A DNA stretch of 64,000 bases from Streptomyces iconiensis (GTDB lineage: Bacteria > Actinomycetota > Actinomycetes > Streptomycetales > Streptomycetaceae), in NCBI RefSeq assembly GCF_028657195.3, contig NZ_JANCPR020000004.1, forward strand, positions 1-64,000. Direction: 5' to 3'. Under the pieces are notes generated by a model. It saw only the letters and a list, made by a program, of their open reading frames with translations. It had not been told where the DNA came from and made no database searches. A program made the translations under genes and the position numbers. This document shows positions 21,967-29,552 of this stretch, in pieces; position 1 is the first letter of the stretch; every line of letters starts with the position of its first letter.

Positions 21967-22402
21967 ACCACAGCGACAAGAGCGACAAGGGTGACAAGGT
22001 GACAAGAGCGACAAGAAGAAGCCGGTGGCGCTGTCCGCGGAGTCCGGCAGCGGCGAGCGGGTCGTCCACGCGCTCGACGACAGCGGGATGTGGCTGGTCT
22101 CGGCCGCGGGCAAGGTGACCCGCACCTTCGAGGTCACACCGAGCACGGTCAGCCCGGAACGCGGTTCCCACGCCGTCACCTCACGCTCCAGCTCGGTCGC
22201 GGGCTCCGGCGGGGTGCCGATCTAGCAGGTGGTGCGGTTCACGTCCGTGGAGGGCGTCACGACCGGCTTCAGCGCGGCGGTGCACGGCCCCACCCCGAAG
22301 CCCGACCCGCAGACGAAGACCGGCGGCATCCGCGAGTCCCGTGCGGACGGGACGGCCCTGTGGGAGATGGCCACCGTCAACGTGAAGGCCGTCGTCCCCT
22401 GA
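21967..22402 (+). pseudogene. cell-wall-type secreted protein interrupted by an in-frame stop
   Basis: A Lys/Asp/Ser-rich stretch (DKSDKGDK type) is followed from 22025 by GERVVHALDDSGMWLVSAAG, KVTRTFEVTPSTVSPERGSH and TSRSSSVAGSGGVPI. There the TAG at 22223-22225 replaces what is most simply a GAG; the same frame continues with QVVRFTSVEGVTTGFSAAVH to TGA 22402. The pattern resembles Streptomyces secreted proteins related to L,D-transpeptidases. A second defect, one base missing in the AAG-GTG-ACA repeat near 21995, and the lack of a signal peptide show that the 5' end is lost. Confidence 0.55.
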
Positions 22403-22495
22403 CGGGCGCCGGGCGGATGCTGCCGGGCCTCTGTACGAAACACTCGGCCCGGGCCGCAGCGGGGGCGGGAGTGTCCGGAGTGGGTGGACCTCCGG

Positions 22496-23350
22496 CTACC
22501 GGCCGGTGGCCTTCGGCTTCGGAGCGTCGTGGCACGTTCCCAGATCGAGCCATCCGAGCTGCAGCCGGTGCCATCCCCCCGTCGTGTAGCCACCGCTCTC
22601 CTGGTCGAAAACCGCTGCCGATATGCCGTCCCCGTCCTGACGACCGACGTAGTGGCCCTCTGTACCGTCCCCGGTCGACTGGAAGATCTGGAGTTCCGCG
22701 CGGCCGTCGTGATCCACGTCCGTGGCCCGCACCCCTGACACGAACGACCCGTACGGCATGCGGATGGTGCCGGTCCTGGCACTGCTCAAGTCGGTCGCGA
22801 GCGGTCCGTAGTGCACCTCGTGTGTGATCATGTTGTCCGCCGGTGAGTCTCCGGTGTCGTGCTGGCTGTAGAACAGGGCCAGATCGATGTACCCGTCACC
22901 GTCGAAGTCCCCGAAGGTCCCGCGCGTCTCCATGTCGTCGGACCACACGCCGCGGAACTTCTGCCAGCGTCCGCGCGCCTTTTCGACCCGGACGGTGTCG
23001 CCGCCTCCGAAGGTCACCAAGGGGTCGCCCTCACGGGTCCTGTCGTAGATCTCGTCCTGATGTCCGTCGGCGTCCACGTCGGCGCGCAGGGTGGTGTTGT
23101 TCAGCGCGCATATCTCCATCGGCGCGTGACTGCCGGGCTTGGGCCCCACGACCCACAGCTGCCAACCGACCACGCCGATCACGGCGAGGGCAGCCCTCGC
23201 GATCGCGGTATACCGCCGTCGCCGTCCGCGCCGCCGCGACAGCGAGGACGGCACGTTCCGGGACCCGGACCCGGACCCGGACCCGGCCCCGGAAGGAGAG
23301 TCGTTCCCGGACTCGGACGGCCGTGGAGTCGCATCGGCGGAGGGAGTCAT
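22496..23350 (-). CDS. single-pass membrane protein with FG-GAP/VCBS-like calcium motifs
   Basis: A 284-residue protein: a disordered Ser/Gly/Asp-rich N-terminus, an Arg-rich stretch, one hydrophobic helix (about 50-70, AALAVIGVVGWQLWVV), then an extracellular domain with repeated Asp-rich loops DVDADGHQDE, DFDGDGYIDL and DVDHDGRAEL, the calcium-binding DxDxDG loops of FG-GAP/VCBS beta-propeller repeats. The number of repeats is low, so it forms a partial propeller. Similar genes are scattered in Streptomyces as surface proteins of unknown role. It stands alone among degraded genes. Confidence 0.75.
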   Translation of the reverse strand: MTPSADATPRPSESGNDSPSGAGSGSGSGSRNVPSSLSRRRGRRRRYTAIARAALAVIGVVGWQLWVVGPKPGSHAPMEICALNNTTLRADVDADGHQDEIYDRTREGDPLVTFGGGDTVRVEKARGRWQKFRGVWSDDMETRGTFGDFDGDGYIDLALFYSQHDTGDSPADNMITHEVHYGPLATDLSSARTGTIRMPYGSFVSGVRATDVDHDGRAELQIFQSTGDGTEGHYVGRQDGDGISAAVFDQESGGYTTGGWHRLQLGWLDLGTCHDAPKPKATGR

Positions 23351-23439
23351 GGCGGCACACTAGGTCGGCGCGCGGCGGTACAGACCGAACCCGGGGGTCC
23401 GTAACGGAGTTGAGGCGGAAGGGCGATCCACCCGAAGCC

Positions 23440-23545
23440 TCAGAAGCTGACTCTGTCGGGGACCTTGGTGGTCTGGCCAGTCTCCGGCGGACCGCCAAGA
23501 CCTCGGCCGGTGATTCCGTACTGGTCCAGGTAGTTCTGCAACTTA
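23440..23545 (-). other. orphan coding-like tail on the minus strand
   Basis: The minus-strand frame ending at 23440 reads SFKLQNYLDQYGITGRGLGG, then PPETGQTTKVPDRVSF and stops. The residue composition and codon use (many C or G at the third position) look like the true end of a short gene, but its upstream part lies where the ABC transporter coding begins on the other strand. It may be the tail of a small gene cut by the same rearrangement. I do not recognise it. Confidence 0.3.
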
Positions 23546-23549
23546 AAGC

Positions 23550-23836
23550 TCGCGCACTGGAGATCGCCCAGGCGCGAACCTTCGTCGAGGAACTGCCCGA
23601 AGGACTCGACGCGTCGATCGGCCAAGGTGGCCAGAACATCTCCGGTGGTCAGCGTCAACGGCTATGCGTCGCCCGAGCATTGGTCGCGCGACCGGACGTC
23701 TACCTCTTCGACGACTGCTTCTCCGCCTTGGACCACGGGACCGACAGAGCGTTGCGCGCGGCCCTGGCCGAGAGCCTGAGCGGTGCCACCGTCGTGATCG
23801 TCGCCCAGCGCGTCACCACCATCCGCGACGCCGACC
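23550..23836 (+). pseudogene. C-terminal ATPase fragment of an ABC exporter (first of two)
   Basis: Without any start or transmembrane part, the frame enters at ALEIAQARTFVEELPEGLDA and continues with QGGQNISGGQRQRLCVARAL (the ABC signature), RPDVYLFDDCFSALD (Walker B and D-loop) and [15 protein letters not shown] (H-loop, here a Gln in place of His). Walker A is absent. The frame then breaks directly into the next ATPase. It is what is left of an ABC half-transporter whose 5' part was deleted. Confidence 0.75.
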
Positions 23837-24511
23837 GTGCGGCCGGGCGAGACCGTCGCCCTCGTGGGCCCCACCGGTGCGGGCAAGACGACTCTCGTCA
23901 ACCTGCTCCTGCGGTTCTACGAGATCACAGGCGGACGTATCACCCTCGACCACGCCGACATCTCCCGACTGGCGCGGGCTGAACTGCGTGGCCACATCGG
24001 AATGGTGCTCCAGGATGTCTGGCTGTTCGAGGGGTCTCTGGCCGACAACATCGGCTACGGGAACAGGAACGCCGACCGGAACGGGATCGTCAGGGCGGCG
24101 CGCGAGGCCCACGCCGACCGGTTCATCCGCACTTTGCCCGAGGGCTACGGCACCGTCCCCGACGACGGTGGAGCCAACCCCAGTGCCGGCGAGAGGCAAC
24201 TCGTCACCCTCGCGCGGGCCTTCCTCGCCAGGCCCGCGATCCTCGTACTCGACGAAGCCACCAGCTCGGTCGACACCCGTACGGAACTGCTCGTCCAGCG
24301 TGCCATGACCTCACTGCGCGCCGGCCGGACCAGCTGCGTCGTCGCCCACCGCCTTTCCATGATCCGGGAGGCCGACGCCATCCTGGTCATGGACTCAGGA
24401 CGCATCGTCGAACAGGGCAGCCACGAGCGGCTGATCGCCGCGGGCGGTGCCTACGCCCGGTTGCACGGGGCCCGGTTCGCCGACGCGGGCGACGACTCCG
24501 TGGCGTCATGA
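23837..24511 (+). CDS. isolated ABC-exporter ATPase domain (remnant of the second half-transporter)
   Basis: From a GTG at 23837 the 224-residue frame carries a complete ATPase: [10 protein letters not shown] (Walker A), [16 protein letters not shown] (Q-loop), [15 protein letters not shown] (signature; Ser-Ala-Gly-Glu instead of Ser-Gly-Gly-Gln), [12 protein letters not shown] (Walker B, D-loop) and VVAHRLS (H-loop). The transmembrane domain that should precede it is gone: a deletion has joined the end of the first half-transporter to this ATPase out of frame. Whether it is still translated is doubtful, as no ribosome site precedes 23837. Confidence 0.65.
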   Translation: MRPGETVALVGPTGAGKTTLVNLLLRFYEITGGRITLDHADISRLARAELRGHIGMVLQDVWLFEGSLADNIGYGNRNADRNGIVRAAREAHADRFIRTLPEGYGTVPDDGGANPSAGERQLVTLARAFLARPAILVLDEATSSVDTRTELLVQRAMTSLRAGRTSCVVAHRLSMIREADAILVMDSGRIVEQGSHERLIAAGGAYARLHGARFADAGDDSVAS

Positions 24512-24546
24512 ACGCTCTCAGGCCGCACCGGCGAGACCGCCCCTGT

Positions 24547-24588
24547 GCCGCCGGTCGGACTCGGCGGGCCGCCGGTCGGACTCGGCGG
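24547..24588. repeat. 21-bp perfect tandem duplication (GCCGCCGGTCGGACTCGGCGG)
   Basis: 24547-24567 and 24568-24588 are identical. They lie between the ABC remnant and the MerR gene. Each copy has a partial palindrome (CCGCC...GGCGG), so it may also fold. Confidence 0.8.
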
Positions 24589-24609
24589 GCGGAACGACGG
24601 AGGCCCGTA

Positions 24610-25011
24610 TCAGGCGTCGGCTTCGAGCCGTTGCCGCAGGGTGGCGGCGAAGTCCTGGGCCATCTCCAAGCGTGCGCGCAGCGTCTCGCACCGGGCATCG
24701 GCGATCTTGCGGTAGGAGTCGAGCCGTTCACGCAGCCGCTCGCGCTCCTCACTCGTCGGCGAGAGGTCCGCGTCGGCGATCCTGTCTGTGATCTCCAGCA
24801 GATCGCGCATCTCGTCCAGGGAGAAGTCCAGTGGCTTCATCCGGCGGATCACCATCAGCCGCTCGACATCCGCCTCCGTGTACAGCCGGAAACCACCTTT
24901 GCTGCGGGCCGAGGGAATGACGAGGCCCACTTCTTCGTAGTGACGGATGGTGCGCAGCGACAAACCGGTCCGCTCAGCGACCTCGCCGATCTGCATCTGC
25001 CGCTCGCTCAT
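24610..25011 (-). CDS. MerR-family regulator (133 aa), divergent from sulP
   Basis: From ATG 25011 the product is a short MerR: QIGEVAERTGLSLRTIRHYE (helix-turn-helix), EVGLVIPSARSKGGFRLYTE (wing), then MKPLDFSLDEMRDLLEITDR and a coiled-coil dimerisation helix to the end. No metal-site Cys near the end of the coiled coil. It is divergent from a SulP transporter gene whose start is 402 bp away, a pairing seen in other Streptomyces, so it may control that gene. Confidence 0.85.
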   Translation of the reverse strand: MSERQMQIGEVAERTGLSLRTIRHYEEVGLVIPSARSKGGFRLYTEADVERLMVIRRMKPLDFSLDEMRDLLEITDRIADADLSPTSEERERLRERLDSYRKIADARCETLRARLEMAQDFAATLRQRLEADA

Positions 25012-25412
25012 CGCCCTGTCTTCTCCTTCTGGTGTCCAGCTGTTTTCACATCTACGAAGCAATCAAGGGTACGTGAGATCAATCACAGGCTTACGAGGGG
25101 TGTTCACCTGCATTTCGCAAGCCCCGACTCGTACTCTGCCCTCACGTCAGGGTAGAGTCTCTGTGTGTTCGCCACCGCTGTGCAGCACACGGTAGAGGCG
25201 ATCAGGCTGTAGCCGCGCCCCGATCGGGCTCCTGCGGCACCCGATGACTTCCGGGCAATGATGCCCGACCGGCAACCGACGGTTGCCGCCCTGTCCGGCA
25301 AGGCCCCCGCCGAGGCGGCCGGGCTGCCGGGGGATTCCCCAGCACTGTGGAATCGGTACGACGCGTGTGCGTCCAGCGGTATGGACGCGTGCGCCTGAGC
25401 AGAAACGGTTGC
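25012..25412. other. intergenic region between merR and sulP
   Basis: About 400 bp. The first 120 bases contain less GC than the rest and must hold the merR promoter; GTACGTGAGATCAATCAC is part of it. The spaced GCTGTGCAGCACACGG at about 25178 forms a small inverted repeat (GTGC-AGCAC type). No gene longer than 25 codons with good codon use was seen. No clear MerR-type 19-bp spacer promoter could be defined. Confidence 0.45.
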
Positions 25413-26933
25413 ATGTCCTCTCCGCTGTCCGCTGCGCCCAAGCTGCGTGCCCGCTTCTCCAAGAACGCGGTCAAGCCCGACTGGCTCGCGTCTCCGAAGA
25501 TTTTCCGTACTGAGGTGCTGGCCGGCCTGGTCGTCGCGCTGGCGCTGATCCCCGAGGCGATCTCGTTCTCGATCATCGCCGGTGTCGATCCCAGCGTCGG
25601 TCTGTTCGCCTCGTTCACCATGGCCGTCGTCATCTCGATCGTCGGCGGGCGCAAGGCGATGATCTCCGCGGCGACGGGCGCGATAGCGCTGGTCATCGCG
25701 CCCCTCAACCATGAGTACGGCCTCGGCTACATGATCGCCGCTGTCGTCCTCGGTGGCCTCATCCAGGTCGCCCTCGGCGCCCTCGGCGTGGCGAAGCTGA
25801 TGCGATTCGTGCCGCGGTCGGTGATGGTCGGCTTCGTCAACGCCCTTGCCATCCTGATCTTCATGGCCCAGGTGCCGGAGATGCGGGACGTGCCCTGGCC
25901 CGTCTACCCGCTGATCGTCGGCGGCCTGGTGCTGATGGTGCTTTTTCCGAAGATCACCAAGATCATCCCGGCGCCGCTCGTTTCCATCGTCATCCTCACC
26001 GTGATCACAGTCGCCGCGGGCATCGCGGTCCCGACCGTCGGCGACAAGGGCGAACTGCCGTCCTCACTGCCGCTGCCCGGGATCCCCGACGTTCCACTGA
26101 CCCTGGACACGCTGACGACGATCGCGCCTTATGCCTTCGCGTTCGCGCTGGTCGGGCTGATGGAGTCGCTGATGACGGCCAAGCTGGTCGACGACATCAC
26201 CGACACCCACTCGGGCAAGACCCGCGAGTCGATCGGCCAGGGCATCGCCAACATCGTCACCGGCTTCTTCGGCGGCATGGGCGGCTGCGCCATGATCGGC
26301 CAGACCATGATCAACGTGAAGACCTCCGGGGCCCGCACCCGGCTCTCCACTTTCCTCGCCGGATCCTTCCTGATGGTGCTGTGCATCGTCTTCGGCCCGA
26401 TCGTCTCGGACATCCCGATGGCCGCTCTGGTCGCCGTGATGATCCTGGTCTCCGTCGGCACCTTCGACTGGCACTCCATCCAGCCCAGGACGCTCAAGCG
26501 GATGCCCTTGGGTGAGACCGTAGTGATGGTCGTCACCGTCGCCTGCGTCGTGACCACCCACAACCTCGCCATCGGTGTCGTCGCCGGCTCCCTCGTCGCG
26601 ATGGTCATCTTCGCCAAGCGGGTCGCCCATCTCGCCAAGGTCTCCGGGGTCGTCGACCCCGACGGCAAGCAGGTCGTCTACGCGGTCACCGGCGAGCTGT
26701 TCTTCGCCTCCAGCAACGATCTGGTCTACCAGTTCAACTACAAGGACGACCCGGACGACGTCGTCATCGACCTGTCCGCCGCGCACATCTGGGACGCCTC
26801 GTCCGTGGCCGCGCTCGATGCGGTCGAGACCAAGTACAGCGACCGCGGCAAGAAGGTCACCATCATCGGCCTGAACGAGCCCAGTGCCGAGATGCACGAC
26901 AAGCTCGCCGGACAGCTCACCGGCGGTCACTGA
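25413..26933 (+). CDS. SulP-family anion permease with STAS domain
   Basis: A 506-residue protein. After a basic start, 11 to 12 hydrophobic helices span residues about 30-400, with the SulP hallmarks FRTEVLAGLVVALALIPEAI, PLNHEYGLGY region, and GQGIANIVTGFFGGMGGCAM. The final 100 residues are a STAS domain (VVYAVTGELFFASSNDLVYQ; VIDLSAAHIWDASSVAALD). It transports sulfate, bicarbonate or another anion with Na+ or H+; the substrate is not resolvable. Start ATG 25413 was chosen because residues before it look non-coding. Confidence 0.9.
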   Translation: MSSPLSAAPKLRARFSKNAVKPDWLASPKIFRTEVLAGLVVALALIPEAISFSIIAGVDPSVGLFASFTMAVVISIVGGRKAMISAATGAIALVIAPLNHEYGLGYMIAAVVLGGLIQVALGALGVAKLMRFVPRSVMVGFVNALAILIFMAQVPEMRDVPWPVYPLIVGGLVLMVLFPKITKIIPAPLVSIVILTVITVAAGIAVPTVGDKGELPSSLPLPGIPDVPLTLDTLTTIAPYAFAFALVGLMESLMTAKLVDDITDTHSGKTRESIGQGIANIVTGFFGGMGGCAMIGQTMINVKTSGARTRLSTFLAGSFLMVLCIVFGPIVSDIPMAALVAVMILVSVGTFDWHSIQPRTLKRMPLGETVVMVVTVACVVTTHNLAIGVVAGSLVAMVIFAKRVAHLAKVSGVVDPDGKQVVYAVTGELFFASSNDLVYQFNYKDDPDDVVIDLSAAHIWDASSVAALDAVETKYSDRGKKVTIIGLNEPSAEMHDKLAGQLTGGH

Positions 26934-26940
26934 GGAGACC

Positions 26941-26983
26941 GGCCGCCCGACCGCGCCGGACCACGGAACGCGGACGGGCGGCC
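26941..26983 (+). terminator. hairpin after sulP
   Basis: GGCCGCCCG (26941-26949) is complementary to CGGGCGGCC (26975-26983), with a GC-rich loop of 25 bases. It starts 8 bases after the sulP stop codon and is a plausible terminator. Confidence 0.5.
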
Positions 26984-27013
26984 TCTGAGTCCTCATGTCC
27001 CTCAGGGCGACGG

Positions 27014-27034
27014 GGCGCTCCGGGACGGAGCGCC
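27014..27034. terminator. strong 9-bp hairpin (GGCGCTCCG)
   Basis: GGCGCTCCG (27014-27022), GGA loop, CGGAGCGCC (27026-27034). It lies between the convergent sulP and tetR genes and can terminate both. Confidence 0.7.
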
Positions 27035-27204
27035 GTCGTCCACGGTCTCCCGCTCGGTCCCTCCAACGGCGGCCCCGGGCCGCGCCCGCGTCGGGCTTCG
27101 TCACAGTCGTTGGTGATGCGCGTGTGTGCAGGTCGTGCACCAGGCCAACGGCAGTGGGGACGTTGCCTCCTGCGCCGGGGGACGCGGGGGTGCGCTCATG
27201 GTCC

Positions 27205-27825
27205 TCACCCCTCCTCCGTGCCGTAGACATCGGCGAGTGCCTTGAGCACGAGAGCGCGCGCGGTGTCGGCGGGCGTGATGTCGGTCAGTACGTAGTACGC
27301 GAGGCCCTCAGCCAGCGCGACCAGGCGGACAGCAGTGGCGTGGGGATCCGGGGCCACGGCGCGTCCGGCCTCCTGGTCGCGTGCGATCAGCCGGGCGAGG
27401 GTGCTGTGCAGCTGGGCGTACTGCGCGCGCAGGCGCGTCGCTACGGCCTCGTCGGCGAGTGCGAGGGCGGCGAAGGACTGCCGGACGCGTAGATGCGTGC
27501 GTGTCGCGTGGTTGTAGGGGACGAGTTCGGTCAGCACGGTGCGCAGTACTGTGCGGGGCGGGGCCGTCTCCAGGTCCTGACCGACCTTGTCGCGAATGCG
27601 GGCGCTGCTGAGCGTGTTGGCCCGGTCGAAGGCGACGGCGACCAGCTCGTCCTTGCTGGGGAAGTAGTGCTGGACGCGGCCGACCGAAACACCCGCCTGG
27701 GCCGCGACCGTGGGTAGCGAGATCGCATGCAGCCCGCGCTCGGCGACGACCGCCAGCACGGCGTCGGCGATCCCCTGCCGCCGTTCCTCGTGGTGGGCCC
27801 CTACGCCCCGGGTGCGACGGCCCAT
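27205..27825 (-). CDS. TetR-family regulator divergent from an MFS exporter
   Basis: A 206-residue TetR: EERRQGIADAVLAVVAERGL, LPTVAAQAGVSVGRVQHYFP (helix-turn-helix), SKDELVAVAFDRAN, then a helical ligand domain with LRVRQSFAALALADEAVAT and VALAEGLAYYVLTDITPADT. The QHYFPSK form of the recognition helix matches the QacR/BetI-like group. It lies divergent from the MFS gene at 27956, with two copies of a likely operator between them. Confidence 0.88.
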   Translation of the reverse strand: MGRRTRGVGAHHEERRQGIADAVLAVVAERGLHAISLPTVAAQAGVSVGRVQHYFPSKDELVAVAFDRANTLSSARIRDKVGQDLETAPPRTVLRTVLTELVPYNHATRTHLRVRQSFAALALADEAVATRLRAQYAQLHSTLARLIARDQEAGRAVAPDPHATAVRLVALAEGLAYYVLTDITPADTARALVLKALADVYGTEEG

Positions 27826-27858
27826 CGTCCCGTCACCTCCTTGTTTTCTGCTTTTCGA

Positions 27859-27938
27859 TAAGGCCTTACCGGTTTGATCCTATGCCGTGGTGCGGGTACT
27901 CTGCCGTCCGAGCAAAGCAATAAGGGCTTACCGATTTG
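27859..27938. promoter_or_regulatory. two direct copies of a TetR operator motif
   Basis: TAAGGCCTTACCGGTTTG (from 27859) and TAAGGGCTTACCGATTTG (from 27921) are near-identical direct repeats 62 bases apart. Each begins with a palindromic TAAG-nn-CTTA. One lies just upstream of tetR, one just upstream of the MFS gene, as expected for a repressor acting on both. Confidence 0.75.
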
Positions 27939-27955
27939 CGCGGGGTGGTGCAGGC

Positions 27956-29398
27956 ATGGCCCACGACGTCGCTGTCCGCCGTGCTGTTCCTTCACAGGGG
28001 ACGCGGCTCGTGCTCGCCTGCACGGCGCAGCTCATGGTCGTGCTCGACGTCTCGGTGGTGAACGTCGCGCTGCCCTCGATGGAGGCGGCGCTCGGGCTGG
28101 GTGAGTCAGGCACACAGTGGGTGGTCAGCGGCTACCTGCTGGCTTTCGGCGGTCTGCTGCTGCTCGGTGGCCGGCTCGCCGACGTCTACGGGCACAAGCG
28201 GGCGTTCCTCGCGGGGCTCGCGCTGTTCTCCGCTGTCAGTCTCGCGGGAGGGCTGGCGACGAATCCGGGCACGCTGATCGCCGCCCGGGTGGGGCAGGGG
28301 CTGGGCGCCGCCGTGCTCGCCCCGGCCACCCTCACCCTGCTCACCACGGCCTTTCCCGAGGGGCAGCGGCGCACCCGCGCTCTGGCCACCTGGACCGCCG
28401 TCAGCGTCGGTGGTGCCGCGGCGGGCAACCTGATCAGCGGCCTGCTCACCGCCTATGCCTCCTGGCGCTGGACCCTGCTGATCAACGTGCCGATCGGCGC
28501 CGTGACCGCCATTCTGGCCGCACGGATCCCTGCATCGTCCGCCGCGGGACGAGGACGCGAACGCCCCCGCCTCGACATCCCGGGGGCCGTGGCGGCCACG
28601 CTGGGACTCCTCGCGTTCATTCACGGCCTGGGACTCGCGCAGAGCCACGGCTGGCTCGCCCCGGATACGCTCGTGGCGCTGGCCCTGGGCGGCGTCCTGC
28701 TCGCCGCCTTCGTCCTCATCGAGGCACGCCTGGCCCGCGTCCCCCTGGTGCCGCTGCGGCTGCTCCGCATGCGCACCATCGTGGTGGGCAACGTGGTCAT
28801 GCTGCTGGCCGGCGCCTGCTTCCAGGCGCCCATGTGGTACTTCCTCACCTTCTACATGCAGCGCGTGCTGCACTACGACACGGTGCAGACGGGCTTGAGC
28901 TTCCTCCCCCACACGCTGGTCACCATCGCCGTCGGCTGGCGGCTGACCCCGTGGCTGATGCGGCACACCGACGCCCGCACACTGGTGATCGCGGGGGCGT
29001 TGCTCGGCGCGGCGGGGTTCTGGTGGCAGAGCCGCATCTCGGCGGACACCGGCTACCTCACCGGAATCCTCGGCCCGGCCCTCGTCTTCTCCACCGGCGG
29101 CGGCCTCCTGAACACCCCGCTGACCACTGTCGTCACCTCCGGAGTGGAAGCCGACGACGCCGGTGCCGCCTCCGGGCTCATGAACACCGCCAAGCAGGTC
29201 GGCGGCTCCCTGGGCCTGGCCGCCCTGGTCGCCCTTACCGCAACCTCCGACCACACGCCCCGAGCCCTCGCCGCCGCCTACGCCGACGCGTTCTGGATCA
29301 GCGCGCTGTTCCTCGCCGCCGTCGCCGTCACGGCCCTCGCCCTGCCCCCGCAGCGACACTCCGCCCCCTCCTCCTCGCCGGCCACGACAGCAGAGTGA
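27956..29398 (+). CDS. MFS drug exporter, DHA2 (14-helix) type
   Basis: A 480-residue EmrB/QacA-type transporter. Motif D1 LDVSVVNVALPSMEAALGL near the N-terminus, motif A GGRLADVYGHKRAF, motif C-like GGAAAGNLISGLL region, and 14 hydrophobic stretches. The C-terminus is Ser/Pro-rich. It is controlled by the divergent TetR (operator copies at 27859 and 27921) and probably exports a drug-like compound. It lies 155 bp from the P450 gene of the small-molecule cluster and could export its product, though it may simply be a separate resistance unit. Confidence 0.88.
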   Translation: MAHDVAVRRAVPSQGTRLVLACTAQLMVVLDVSVVNVALPSMEAALGLGESGTQWVVSGYLLAFGGLLLLGGRLADVYGHKRAFLAGLALFSAVSLAGGLATNPGTLIAARVGQGLGAAVLAPATLTLLTTAFPEGQRRTRALATWTAVSVGGAAAGNLISGLLTAYASWRWTLLINVPIGAVTAILAARIPASSAAGRGRERPRLDIPGAVAATLGLLAFIHGLGLAQSHGWLAPDTLVALALGGVLLAAFVLIEARLARVPLVPLRLLRMRTIVVGNVVMLLAGACFQAPMWYFLTFYMQRVLHYDTVQTGLSFLPHTLVTIAVGWRLTPWLMRHTDARTLVIAGALLGAAGFWWQSRISADTGYLTGILGPALVFSTGGGLLNTPLTTVVTSGVEADDAGAASGLMNTAKQVGGSLGLAALVALTATSDHTPRALAAAYADAFWISALFLAAVAVTALALPPQRHSAPSSSPATTAE

Positions 29399-29552
29399 CG
29401 CCGGCCCCTCGCGCAGGCCAGTCCGGACGGCTTGGACGCGGGCCCTGATAGATGACCTGTCGCCCTGCCCGACACCAGGTCTCTTGGTCCGTTCGACAGG
29501 AACATCCCAGGGATTCTGCGCCGTCACACCGTAGAGCCGGAAGGCGTTCCGG

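Noticed and set aside
26064..27230. Long minus-strand frame opposite the SulP gene (388 residues)
   Set aside because: It is the mirror of the SulP coding frame, with Gly/Asp/Arg composition and no family; typical antisense shadow in GC-rich DNA.
28106..29527. Long minus-strand frame opposite the MFS gene
   Set aside because: Same reason: antisense of an evident transporter, with Gly/Gln/Arg-rich sequence.
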